NCBI RefSeq assembly: GCF_047338595.1
Contig: NZ_JBLFBO010000012.1
Location: 1-64,000, forward strand
Reading direction: 5' to 3'
Source of the DNA: Nitrospira_D sp019636945
Lineage (GTDB): Bacteria; Nitrospirota; Nitrospiria; Nitrospirales; Nitrospiraceae
DNA: 64,000 nucleotides
The notes below the pieces were generated by a model. The model saw only the letters and a list, made by a program, of their open reading frames with translations. It was not told the DNA's origin and did no database searches. The stretch's first letter is position 1. Every line of letters begins with the position of its first letter. The position numbers and the translations under genes were made by a program. Shown here piece after piece: positions 1 through 8,250 of the stretch.

Positions 1-2171
1 TCACCAGCACCGAGCAGAGCATCGCGGCCACGACCAGCTTTGTCTACGAGCCGGTCTTCAATCAGGTGACGCGCATCACCGACCCGAAGGGCAACCAGAC
101 GAACATCGCCTACGATGCCAATGGCAATCCGCTCACGATCACCGATGCGGACAACAAGATCACGCGCTTCTTCTACAATGCGCAGGGGCTGTTGACCGAA
201 ACCAGGGATGCCTTGTATCCGGCGAATCCGGCCACCACCTTTACCTATGACGCGCTGGGTCGCCTGCTTACCACAACCGATCCGTTGAGTCGCACCACGA
301 CGTTGACGTATGACAACGCGGGCAACGTGGCGACGAGCAAAGATCATCTCAATCGGATCACCGCGTTTGAGTATGATGCGAAGAATCGGCTCAAGAAGGT
401 GATCGATCCACTGCTCGGGGAGACCGTCTACACCTACGACGGCAATGGCAATCTGCTCACCGTCAAGGATGCGAAGAACCAGGTGACGACCTTTGCCTAC
501 GACAGCCGGAATCGGCTGCTCAGCACGACTGATCCGCTGGGAAAGGTGGAGACATACGAGTATGATGGCAACGACAATCTGACCAAACGCCATACGCCCA
601 AGGGCGACGACATCCTGTTCGCCTACAACGCCGTGAATGAACTGTTGAGCAAGACGCTGCCGGGGAATCTTGTGACCAGTTATACGTACAGTGCGGTGGG
701 GAACCTCCTGACGGTGACCGATCCGGACAGTGCGTTGACCATGACGTATGACCAGGCCAATCGCCTGCTCACGACCAGCACGGCGGGATCAAGCCATCAG
801 CCCAGCGTCACGCTCACGTATACGTATGACAAGAACGGCAATCGCCTGACACTCGCCGATGGAACCGCGACGAACACCCACACCTTTGACGTCCTCAATC
901 GTCTCGAGACTCTCGCCAGTCCCGCCGGCACCACCACCTTTGCCTACGACGCCCTCTCGCGGCGGACGGCAATGACGCTCCCCAACGGTACGCAGACGAC
1001 CTACAGCTATGATCCGGCTAGTCAGGTCACCCAGATTTTGCACCAACTCACGGCGACGAGCGCACAGATCAACCAGGCCGCCTATGTCTACAATCCCGTG
1101 GGGAATCGGACGAGTCTGACGGACAGACGCGGGCCGCAAGCCTTCGGCTACGATAATTTAGACAGACTGACCAGCGCCAGCCATCCGCTCCTCGGCACGC
1201 CGCAGAGCTTCGCCTATGACGCGGTGGGCAACCGGACGACAGGCGGCTCGGTCGTGAACGCCGGGAATCAACTCACGGCGGATGCCACGCACGCCTATCA
1301 ATACGACGACAACGGGAATCTGACCAGGAAAACGCTGCTCGCCACCGGCAACTACACGCAGTACACCTACGATGCGGAGAATCGGCTGACCAAGGTGGAA
1401 GACTTCGTGGCCGGGAATCCCACGGCGGCGTTCACGAGCACCTATCGGTACGATGGGTTGGGCCGACGGATTGAGAAAGTGGCCAATGGGCAAAGCAAGC
1501 GCTACATCTACGATGGCGAAGATATTCTCCTCGAATACGACGGCAGCAACGTCCTCCAGGCCCGCTACACGCATGGCCCTGGCATCGACGAACCCATCGC
1601 GGTGACGAAGGGTGCCAGCACCTACTTCTATCATCAGGATGGCCTTGGTAGCGTGACGGACCTGACCGATTCATCCGGTGCCACGGCCAAGAGCTATGCC
1701 TACGATGCGTACGGCAATATTCTCGAATCGCCGGGCACCGTCGAGCAGCCGTACACGTACACGGGGAGAGAGCTTGATACTGAGAGCGGGCTGTACTATT
1801 ACAGAGCAAGAACCTACGACCCAGCCATAGGCAGATTCATTGAAAGGGATGGTCTAAGAAGCGAGGTTAGGACGGGTAAGAATCTATATGTGTACGTGAA
1901 CAACAACCCGGTGAGGCAAATAGACCCATTTGGATTGGCGGCGGATTATTGCCCAGAATGTAAACAAAGATGCCAAGGGGACTATGACGCTTGCATAACT
2001 TCTGTGGCGCTCAGCGCAGGCAGCTGTGTCCAAGGCTGCATTCTGGATTTTGGAAAGAGACGAGTTTGGCAATTCGCGCTCATCTGTTTATCAACCTGCG
2101 GAGGGAAGGCTGCATTTGATTATGCGCTTTGTGTCTCGGACCGAGACAATTGCCTGCGAGGTTGCCGCTAA
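1..2171 (+). CDS. RHS-repeat protein, 5'-truncated by window edge, with Cys-rich C-terminal tip
   Basis: The reading frame is open from base 3, so this is the 3' part of a larger rhs gene. YD repeats (motifs such as YDANGNPL, YTYDGNGNL, YDAENRLTKV) run through about the first 570 residues and form the beta-cage shell that encloses a C-terminal toxin in Rhs proteins. The conserved core end is visible as RARTYDPAIGRFIERD followed by NLYVYVNNNPVRQIDPFGL. After this boundary comes a unique tip of about 77 residues containing roughly a dozen cysteines. I do not recognise this tip as a known toxin family. Its stop codon overlaps by one base the start of a small membrane protein gene (TAATG), the position expected for an immunity gene. 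The shell assignment is confident; toxin activity is inference from architecture. Confidence 0.9.
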   Translation, partial: TSTEQSIAATTSFVYEPVFNQVTRITDPKGNQTNIAYDANGNPLTITDADNKITRFFYNAQGLLTETRDALYPANPATTFTYDALGRLLTTTDPLSRTTTLTYDNAGNVATSKDHLNRITAFEYDAKNRLKKVIDPLLGETVYTYDGNGNLLTVKDAKNQVTTFAYDSRNRLLSTTDPLGKVETYEYDGNDNLTKRHTPKGDDILFAYNAVNELLSKTLPGNLVTSYTYSAVGNLLTVTDPDSALTMTYDQANRLLTTSTAGSSHQPSVTLTYTYDKNGNRLTLADGTATNTHTFDVLNRLETLASPAGTTTFAYDALSRRTAMTLPNGTQTTYSYDPASQVTQILHQLTATSAQINQAAYVYNPVGNRTSLTDRRGPQAFGYDNLDRLTSASHPLLGTPQSFAYDAVGNRTTGGSVVNAGNQLTADATHAYQYDDNGNLTRKTLLATGNYTQYTYDAENRLTKVEDFVAGNPTAAFTSTYRYDGLGRRIEKVANGQSKRYIYDGEDILLEYDGSNVLQARYTHGPGIDEPIAVTKGASTYFYHQDGLGSVTDLTDSSGATAKSYAYDAYGNILESPGTVEQPYTYTGRELDTESGLYYYRARTYDPAIGRFIERDGLRSEVRTGKNLYVYVNNNPVRQIDPFGLAADYCPECKQRCQGDYDACITSVALSAGSCVQGCILDFGKRRVWQFALICLSTCGGKAAFDYALCVSDRDNCLRGCR

Positions 2172-2605
2172 TGCCGAAGAGAGCGTTGCTTGCGTTCTCT
2201 ATATATTTCCTTCTGTTGTTGGTAGTAGGTGGAATTGTCTTTTTTTCCGCAGCATCGAAGGAACTTATTCACTGGGATGAATTTGGGAAAGCGGCCGCCT
2301 TTGGAGGCTTGATAGGCGCAGGGCTAAGCTTGTGGTATGTCGGCCTGTTGACGAAACGAATAACTGACAACAAAATTACTAAGTTTGCAAACGATTGGTT
2401 GACAGGTGTCTTGATAGTTGGGGCAATCGTTTTCTATCCAGAGCTATCAGGTTTTGTGTGCAAGCTCATTGAAGAGTCCACTGAGAAATGTCTCAGCATG
2501 AAATATGGATTCTATGAGGGGGCCCTATTTGCAGCGGCACTTACGGATGTCATATGGGCATTTCTTTGGGAGAAGGCTCACCGGCAGCCGTTGTACTTTG
2601 AGTAA
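2171..2605 (+). CDS. Small membrane protein, candidate immunity partner of the preceding Rhs tip
   Basis: This 144-residue protein starts at the ATG that overlaps the rhs stop codon by one base, implying translational coupling. A longer in-frame start exists at 2129 but lies inside the rhs gene. The N-terminus MPKRALLAF leads into a strongly hydrophobic segment (about residues 6-26). Two or three more hydrophobic stretches follow (about 40-60, 75-92 and 118-136), so a protein with three or four membrane spans is likely. I recognise no family. Position directly behind a variable Rhs tip suggests an immunity protein, and a membrane location would fit a tip acting at the inner membrane. That link is inference. 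It could also be an unrelated hitchhiker. Confidence 0.6.
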   Translation: MPKRALLAFSIYFLLLLVVGGIVFFSAASKELIHWDEFGKAAAFGGLIGAGLSLWYVGLLTKRITDNKITKFANDWLTGVLIVGAIVFYPELSGFVCKLIEESTEKCLSMKYGFYEGALFAAALTDVIWAFLWEKAHRQPLYFE

Positions 2606-2620
2606 AAGAGCGACAAGGTA

Positions 2621-2825
2621 AATGGGGTCAGGTCTTGCAATCACGCATTCTGATCAAACAGGCACGATCTTCAGGACGGCTTGTTACATTTCTTGCCTAC
2701 CCATACAGATTCTCGACCTGGTGGACTGATTGATTCCCTCGGCGAAACCTGTAGAATCCGCCATCAAGCGGGTCGGTCGTCTCTTCTGAACGGGGAGATG
2801 TGAGATTGCAAGACTTGACCCCATT
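2621..2825. mobile_element. 205-bp MITE-like element with 22-bp terminal inverted repeats
   Basis: Bases 2621-2642 and 2804-2825 are inverted repeats that match at 21 of 22 positions (outer ends AATGGGGTCA and TGACCCCATT). The 162 bases between them contain no convincing ORF. The element ends four bases before the point where rhs homology resumes at 2829, so it marks the junction of a decapitated rhs cassette. Its size and lack of a transposase suggest a non-autonomous element mobilised in trans, or the two ends left by deletion of an internal transposase. No flanking target duplication was obvious. Confidence 0.6.
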
Positions 2826-2828
2826 GTA

Positions 2829-3833
2829 GTGCCGACAACAGGGAATATCACGAACGCGGGCAATCAGCTCACCGCCGATGCGACGCACAGCTACCAATAC
2901 GACGACAATGGCAACCTCACCAGGAAGACGCTCCTCGCAACAGGGAATTACAGCCTGTACACGTATGACGCGGAGAACCGGTTGGTGAAGGTCGAAGACT
3001 TCGTCGCCGGAAATCCGACTGCGGCGTTCACGAGCACATACAGATATGACGGCCTCGGTCGTCGCATCGAGAAGGTCGCGAATGGGCAGACGAAGCGCTA
3101 CATCTACGACGGCGAGGACATTCTCCTCGAATATGACGGCAGCAACGTGCTCCAAGCGCGCTACACGCATGGCCCGGGGATCGATGAACCGATCGCGGTG
3201 ACCAAGGGCGGGAGCACGTTCTTCTATCATCAAGACGGGTTGGGCAGTGTGACGGATCTCACGGACAGCACGGGAGTGACGGCGAAGAGTTATAGCTACG
3301 ATGCCTACGGCAATATCTTGGAATCGCCGGGCACGCTCGACCAGCCGTACACCTATACCGGACGAGAATTCGATGCAGAGAGTGGGTTCTACTACTACAG
3401 AGCGCGGTACTACGATTCGACGATAGGAAGATTCTTGGGAAAAGACCCACTCATGTTGGGCGGAGGCGATACAAACTTTTATCGCTACGTCCGCAGCAAT
3501 CCCGTGAATCGAAATGACGCCTTAGGGTTGACCACAATGTCTATGCCACGGCCAATTCCTGGTCTGCCGCCTGTAATCGCGGTGCCGCTAGCACTGCTAT
3601 TGGCGATCATCAATCAAGACAATGTGAACCCTGGTGAAGATTGTCCTGAGATCTGGTCATGTGAATTGATTGGGAACAGAATTGTGCATCTCGACCCCGT
3701 TGGTTTTGGCGCGCTTCTGGAAAAAAGAGAATGCAGTTACGCCTGTAGCAGCAGCAAGGGGCGACTTGAGTTTGTCAGGAGATTGCTTGATCCAAGGGAA
3801 TCGTGCCCTGATCAACCGTACGATTTCCCATAG
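2829..3833 (+). pseudogene. Orphan rhs tip cassette (second variable C-terminus)
   Basis: The frame begins abruptly inside the rhs core (GNITNAGNQLTADATHSY aligns with the middle of the first and third rhs copies) immediately after the MITE-like element. It lacks any start region or N-terminal shell. The core runs to YYYRARYYDSTIGRFLGKDP and RYVRSNPVNRNDALGL. A tip of about 100 residues follows that is unrelated to the other tips: a Pro-rich hydrophobic stretch, then a segment with five Cys ending in RESCPDQPYDFP. It is best read as a displaced rhs tip of the kind that serves as a recombination reservoir. Expression from the GTG at 2829 is possible but unsupported. A candidate partner gene follows 53 bases downstream. 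Confidence 0.7.
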
Positions 3834-3886
3834 CGCAGGTATGAAATGCTCGGTGAACGTGCTTCTTGTGGGCAAGGAGTCTAGTG

Positions 3887-4321
3887 ATGAAAAAAGCTGA
3901 TCTCAGCTTGATGAATGCTGATTTGAAGCGCGTTGTGCTCCTCGCAGGTGATGAAGCAGCAAGACGGCAACACAGCTCTCTTAACCATGAGCATTTCTTG
4001 CTCGCCATATTAATGACCAATGACTCAGAAACCACGGAGTGGCTCTTGCAAGCGCGGATTGATCCTCGCATGCTGGAAAGTGCACTCCGGAAGGAGCTTA
4101 GCGCATGGCATGACAAGAAACGAGCCCTCGGAACTACCGATGAACACAACGACTTCAATCTCCCTTTCTCAGAAGAAATGGCAAACATATTTCGTGTTGA
4201 ACTTTCTGGTGTTCATGATCGACTCACCAGCCCTCTAGATATTATGATAAGAATCATCCAAGCTCCTACTAAATCTGTTGAGAAAATCCTGGCAGAATCA
4301 AGAAAAGACGCTAAAGGTTGA
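3887..4321 (+). CDS. Free-standing Clp N-domain-like protein, candidate immunity/partner protein
   Basis: This 144-residue protein starts at ATG 3887, eight bases after an AAGGAG ribosome-binding site; the longer frame from 3866 has no such site. Residues 10-40 (LKRVVLLAGDEAARRQHSSLNHEHFLLAIL) resemble the first Clp-N repeat of ClpA/ClpB/ClpC, where 'A...A...E...H..I..EHLLLAL' is typical. A second, weaker repeat follows at about 85-125. There is no AAA+ domain. In ClpA/B/C this domain binds substrates and adaptors. As a stand-alone gene behind an orphan Rhs tip it may be an immunity protein, an adaptor, or cargo. The Clp-N similarity is by eye and moderately secure; the immunity role is inference. 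Confidence 0.6.
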   Translation: MKKADLSLMNADLKRVVLLAGDEAARRQHSSLNHEHFLLAILMTNDSETTEWLLQARIDPRMLESALRKELSAWHDKKRALGTTDEHNDFNLPFSEEMANIFRVELSGVHDRLTSPLDIMIRIIQAPTKSVEKILAESRKDAKG

Positions 4322-4511
4322 CTTTGGCGGGGACCCTGTCTGACTTGCGAAAACCGATAGGGTCATTGCTTGACCTGACATCTCACGCGACGCGGCGCTT
4401 GCCGTTCGCGTGCTGGGCGACGAGGGCGCTGACCACGTCGAGAATCTTCTCCTGCTGCTGCGAACGGCGGACCAACGCTCGTCTCTTCTTCAATCCGCTT
4501 GTCGCTTGTGA
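4322..4511. other. Junction debris between two orphan rhs cassettes
   Basis: This stretch separates the Clp-N-like gene from the next rhs cassette. On the minus strand it holds a short open frame with no start codon (about 4383-4526, ending in AQHANGKRRVA), which reads like the C-terminal scrap of a basic helical protein. GACCCT and AGGGTC near 4335-4365 form a weak inverted repeat. I see no intact gene and interpret it as residue of past recombination or transposition. Confidence 0.35.
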
Positions 4512-5912
4512 ATGCTGTTCGAGCTGCTAGAATTCTATCTCATGCCTCCTGTCCACTCTGCCAGTTCGCGACAAACCGCTCCTCTGGGACCGCCCTTAAT
4601 CTACGACGAACTCGCAGAGGGCTTACCCTATGATCCGGCGTCGCAGGTCACCGCGATTAGCCATCAGCTGACAGCTCTCAGCCAACAGATTAATAAAGCG
4701 GAGTACCTCTACAACGGCGTCGGGAATCGGACGAGTCTGACGGACCGACGTGGGAGTCAGACCTTCGGCTACGATAATCTGGATCGGTTGACGAGTGCCT
4801 CACATCCACTCTTGGGGACTGCCCAATCATTCACGTACGATCCGGTCGGCAACCGCACGACGGCCGGAAATGTGACGAATGCCGGCAATCAATTGACCGC
4901 TGATTCAACTCATTCATATCAATATGACGATAACGGAAACTTGACGCGCAAGACGCTGCTGGCCACGGGCAACTACACCCAGTACACGTATGATGCCGAA
5001 AATCGGCTGACGAAGGTGGACGACTTCGTGGCGGGGAATCCCACCGCCGCGTTCACTTCCACATACCGCTACGACGGGCTTGGGCGGCGGATTGAGAAAG
5101 TCGCGAATGGCCAGACGAAGCGGTACGTCTATGATGGGGAAGATATCCTGCTCGAATATGATGGATCGAATGTGCTGCAAGCGCGGTACACGCATGGGCC
5201 TGGCATCGATGAGCCGATCGCGGTGACCAAAGGCAGCTCCACGTTCTTCTATCATCAGGACGGGTTGGGAACGGTAACCGAGCTGACAGATTCAACGGGC
5301 ACAACGGTGAAAGCCTATGCGTACGATGCCTATGGGAACGTCGTTGACCAGACAGGAACGGTTGAAACCCCTTATGCCTTCACCGGGCGGGAATTAGACT
5401 CGGAAACCGGTTTGTACTACTACCGGGCAAGATACTACGATCCAGCCGCAGGGAGATTTTTGCAGAAGGATCCGATCGGGTTTAAGGGCGGCCAAATTAA
5501 TCTCTATGGATACGTCGATAACAATCCCCCAAACTTCAGGGATCCGGGGGGGCTTGCATTCATAGATGTACCTCTGGATTTTCCGGTAATCCCTGAACTC
5601 AAAGGGGTATCAAGGATGCTTGGAGGGCTAGGACTGATTCTTAATATTCTGACAATTAGCGGCGATACCCCGTGTCCAAAACCATGTCCACCGTGCACTC
5701 CATACCCCGCAGGTACCATTGGATATTTCGGCCCTCACAATGATCATGACCACTATCCTGTGGGAAGACCTCACTTGAATTTGCGTGTAGTCAACCAGAG
5801 GCCTAGTGATTGCAAGTGCTTCTGGAACGACAACAAACCCGATGTTGCGTCCCCTCCTCCAGCGCCTGGATGGGTAAACTTGAACGGTGGAGAACCCCCG
5901 TTGTCGCCGTGA
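4512..5912 (+). pseudogene. Orphan rhs tip cassette (third variable C-terminus)
   Basis: About 40 residues of non-rhs sequence precede the rhs homology, which starts mid-core at YDPASQVTAISHQLTALSQQ. The core continues to YYYRARYYDPAAGRFLQKDPIGF and NLYGYVDNNPPNFRDPGGL. The unique tip is about 125 residues: a hydrophobic segment (LGGLGLILNILTI), a CPKPCPPCTPYP cluster, then a His/Asp-rich stretch (YFGPHNDHDHYPVGRPHLN) and a CKCFWN motif. His-rich tips in this family can be nucleases, but I cannot name this one. It has no N-terminal shell or export region, so on its own it is probably silent and acts as a donor tip. The ATG at 4512 is only the first available start. Confidence 0.7.
4629..4738 (+). 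repeat. 110-bp exact direct repeat, copy 1 (in rhs core)
   Basis: This rhs-core stretch beginning TATGATCCGGCGTCGCAGGT matches bases 6606-6715 at every position I compared. The two copies flank the third tip and its downstream gene as direct repeats, so homologous recombination between them would excise or exchange that cassette. Confidence 0.85.
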
Positions 5913-5934
5913 GCCTTGATCGAGGTATAGAACA

Positions 5935-6570
5935 ATGAAGATTTGTGCCCTCGGATTTCAATTGCGGGTCGCGCCTGATGGCACCAGGCCGTGGGGCGCC
6001 AGACGAAAAGCAACTTATCTTCTTCGAGAAGATGTGGTTGCTCCGTTATCAGCTGATGTATCAGTCTGGCCCGAATCGCAAAACGAAAAACTTCATTTTG
6101 AACTGTTTTCTAACTATTCCGCCGCTGACTTCAGTGCCCCCAACGGCCTGAATTTATTCAATTTGCGCTCAGCTTCGCTAGCCTCTCACCGCTCCTTATT
6201 TGACGACTCTGTTTTGATGGCGATCAGCGTCTCTAGTGATGTAGGGGCGCAGCTAAAGATCATGCACTTCATCGAAGATCTAATTGTTGATATCTGTGAA
6301 CTGGAGAAAAAGGGGTGGACTTGCTTAGGCTTCGATGTGACGGATTACCGGCTCAAAAGTGGCTTGATGAATTGCGGTTATACTGGCGATGAGAAAAAGC
6401 AACTATCAGAACAATACAAGAGGGACTTGAACAGATTTGGATTGTTTATGACAAATGAAGTAGCAGCCGATTTTTCTAGCCGTTGTGACTCACGAGTTTC
6501 TACTCATTCGCCCTTTATAGTGTGTGGGATATGGGTGAATGGAGAGCTAGAGAGAGCCTCTGCTGAGTGA
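5935..6570 (+). CDS. Hypothetical protein, candidate immunity partner of third Rhs tip
   Basis: This 211-residue soluble protein begins 22 bases after the stop of the third rhs cassette (MKICALGFQLRVAPDGTRPWG). No signal peptide or membrane segment is evident, and I recognise no family. The composition is mixed alpha/beta with two Cys near residues 127 and 142. Its stop codon overlaps the start of the fourth rhs fragment (GTGA at 6567-6570). A cytoplasmic protein placed directly behind a variable Rhs tip, and carried between two 110-bp direct repeats together with it, fits an immunity protein. This rests on position only. Confidence 0.55.
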   Translation: MKICALGFQLRVAPDGTRPWGARRKATYLLREDVVAPLSADVSVWPESQNEKLHFELFSNYSAADFSAPNGLNLFNLRSASLASHRSLFDDSVLMAISVSSDVGAQLKIMHFIEDLIVDICELEKKGWTCLGFDVTDYRLKSGLMNCGYTGDEKKQLSEQYKRDLNRFGLFMTNEVAADFSSRCDSRVSTHSPFIVCGIWVNGELERASAE

Positions 6571-6806
6571 CCGTAACCTACGACGACCTTGCACAGGGCT
6601 TCTCCTATGATCCGGCGTCGCAGGTCACCGCGATTAGCCATCAGCTGACAGCTCTCAGCCAACAGATTAATAAAGCGGAGTACCTCTACAACGGCGTCGG
6701 GAATCGGACGAGTCTCACGGACAGACGAGGAACGCAGACGTTTGGCTATGACACGCTCGATCAGCTGTCCTCCGCGAGTCATCCGCTCCTCGGCACGCCA
6801 CAGGAG
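6567..6806 (+). pseudogene. Fourth rhs fragment, interrupted near IS sequence
   Basis: Translation from 6567 gives YDPASQVTAISHQ...GNRTSLTDRRGTQTFGYDTLDQL, almost identical to the third cassette. It includes the 110-bp exact repeat and stops matching rhs at LLGTPQ (about 6806). Downstream sequence carries several TGTCC motifs and then a transposase gene, so the fragment appears to have been cut by an insertion. The formal frame runs on to 6851 in unrelated sequence. This is the remainder of yet another rhs core and cannot be functional. Confidence 0.75.
6606..6715 (+). repeat. 110-bp exact direct repeat, copy 2 (in rhs core)
   Basis: Second copy of the repeat at 4629-4738, in the same orientation, 1,977 bases apart start to start. 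The identity of non-selected codon positions implies a recent duplication or gene conversion within the locus. Confidence 0.85.
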
Positions 6807-7038
6807 TTGTCCCGTCCAGCTGTCCGGCGGACATCTTCGAGAGATTCATGAACGGTTTGTCGTCCGAATCCCGCCTCACTACCGCATCGTGAACTGATTT
6901 CTCAGCCTCGTTACGCGAATTTCTGCTGTCGGCTCTCCCTTTTTCCCCTCTGTCCGCCGCATTCGAATGGACTTGTCCGCTATCCTCACGGACAATGTCT
7001 GTAGAGCTCCTCTGACCGCTCGCCACTGCCTCTGGCCA
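6807..7038. mobile_element. Putative left end of the insertion sequence with repeated TGTCC motifs
   Basis: Between the broken rhs fragment and the transposase stop codon, TGTCC or its complement GGACA occurs repeatedly (near 6808, 6818, 6828, 6952, 6973 and 6988). Clusters of short repeats at a transposon end usually mark transposase-binding sites. No gene is visible. The exact terminus is not fixed because I could not match it to a right end. Confidence 0.4.
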
Positions 7039-7887
7039 CTAGCCCGGCTGCGCCCTGAAGACATCGATTCCCGCCCAGACTTCCGCCGGTGTCCGCCCCT
7101 GCAAGTGATCGTGCGGCCGATCATGGTTGTACCAGCATCGAATGTCGTGCAGAGCTGTCATGAATTCCACGTGGTCCGCGATCGGTTCTGTCGCCAACGC
7201 TCGCTTCACCGTCCCAATAAACCGCTCGACTCGCCCATTTTGCCAGGGGCATCCCGGCTCACTGCGTTGGTGGCGGATCCCCAACAGCCACAGGCCACAT
7301 CGAAACCAGCGGGAGACGAACACGGGTTCATTGTCCGTCCGGAGATACTGAGGGCGTCCATATTGTCTGACCGCTTCACCCAGCTCATGCAACAGTATGA
7401 GCGACGACTTGTCCGCAAGCGCCTGCAATCGTACAGCCGCCCGGCTCCCATGATCGACGATGGCCAAGGCGAGGTGTGGTGTTCCGTGCTGATCCGTCTT
7501 CGTCAACAGATCGCAGCCCCAGATCCGATTGCGTGGGACCGGTCGTGGTACGCGATGTTTCATCTTCCGTCGGGCTTCGTAGATCAGATACTGGTGCCGG
7601 CGACAGGTATCCGCCACATAGGTCTTACTCACGGTCATCTGCCGTCGTGCTGCCCAGTTCCGATTAAAATGATGCGCAATTGTCCGACAGCCCGCCTCCG
7701 GCATCAGCGCCTTGAGCCGAACAATTTCGTCTCGGACCCATGTCGGTTTTGGCTGGGCGAAGATGCGGCGCGGTGCCGGACGATGGTGGCCTCTTCGTCG
7801 GTGTCGGACTCGAATGACAAGCTTCTGTTGCACCCACCGGAGGAGCCGTACCCATCGAACCAGCAGCCCTATCAGCCACGCTGTCAT
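7039..7887 (-). CDS. DDE integrase-core transposase
   Basis: The start is the ATG at 7887, preceded on the minus strand by AAGGAGG nine bases upstream; the frame extends to 7914 but without such a site. The 282-residue product (MTAWLIGLLVRW...) has an N-terminal hydrophobic/basic stretch, a helix-turn-helix-like region (TWVRDEIVRLKALMPEAGCR), and a retroviral-integrase-type catalytic core. The acidic triad is visible as GCDLLTKTD, RTDNEPVF and WQNGRVERFIGT. WYNHDRPHDHLQGRTPAEVWAG is the usual C-terminal signature. This is an rve-type DDE transposase of the IS481/IS3-like superfamily. It looks full length and potentially active. Confidence 0.85.
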   Translation of the reverse strand: MTAWLIGLLVRWVRLLRWVQQKLVIRVRHRRRGHHRPAPRRIFAQPKPTWVRDEIVRLKALMPEAGCRTIAHHFNRNWAARRQMTVSKTYVADTCRRHQYLIYEARRKMKHRVPRPVPRNRIWGCDLLTKTDQHGTPHLALAIVDHGSRAAVRLQALADKSSLILLHELGEAVRQYGRPQYLRTDNEPVFVSRWFRCGLWLLGIRHQRSEPGCPWQNGRVERFIGTVKRALATEPIADHVEFMTALHDIRCWYNHDRPHDHLQGRTPAEVWAGIDVFRAQPG

Positions 7888-7902
7888 CGAACAGACCTCC
7901 TT

Positions 7903-8114
7903 AACCCGCATCATTCATGACGACTTCTACTGCAACCGTCGATACCCCGCTACGACAAGTCTGGCCTCGTTTTGTTGCGGCCAGGCGGGTAGGCTCGCTC
8001 CTCGTGACCTCGACATACTGTTTCAAGTATGCCTTGGTCCCTCGTTGCTCCGCGTGCCCGTCTCACATGGCGTTTCACCGGTTTCGTGACGAACTGTCGT
8101 GAATGATGCGGGTT
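7903..8114. repeat. Inverted repeat pair, candidate element ends between transposase and secretin operon
   Basis: Bases 7903-7921 and 8096-8114 are 19-bp inverted repeats with one mismatch (AACCCGCATCATTCATGAC and its complement). The ~175 bases between contain no convincing gene. The left copy lies just upstream of the transposase start. This could be the right end of that insertion sequence, or a separate small element. It lies immediately before the secretin operon and may carry or have displaced its promoter. Confidence 0.5.
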
Positions 8115-8250
8115 GAATCCGGCATCAGGTTTTTCGCGACCTTGCCGATACAGTATCCATACTGCTTCGTGCGCCAACTCGATGGCATCCATGACGAACT
8201 GGTCTGGCACGCAGCAGCACCTGTGCGCCATGTGTGAAGGGGACCGGTCA

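Noticed and set aside
6967..7920. Long plus-strand ORF of 317 codons opposite the transposase
   Set aside because: It is fully antisense to the DDE transposase gene, whose motifs and ribosome-binding site are clear; the plus frame has no family resemblance.
8113..8250. Possible longer N-terminus of the secretin from TTG 8113
   Set aside because: The added residues are not signal-peptide-like and push the lipobox to residue 81; the GTG at 8251 has a good ribosome-binding site.
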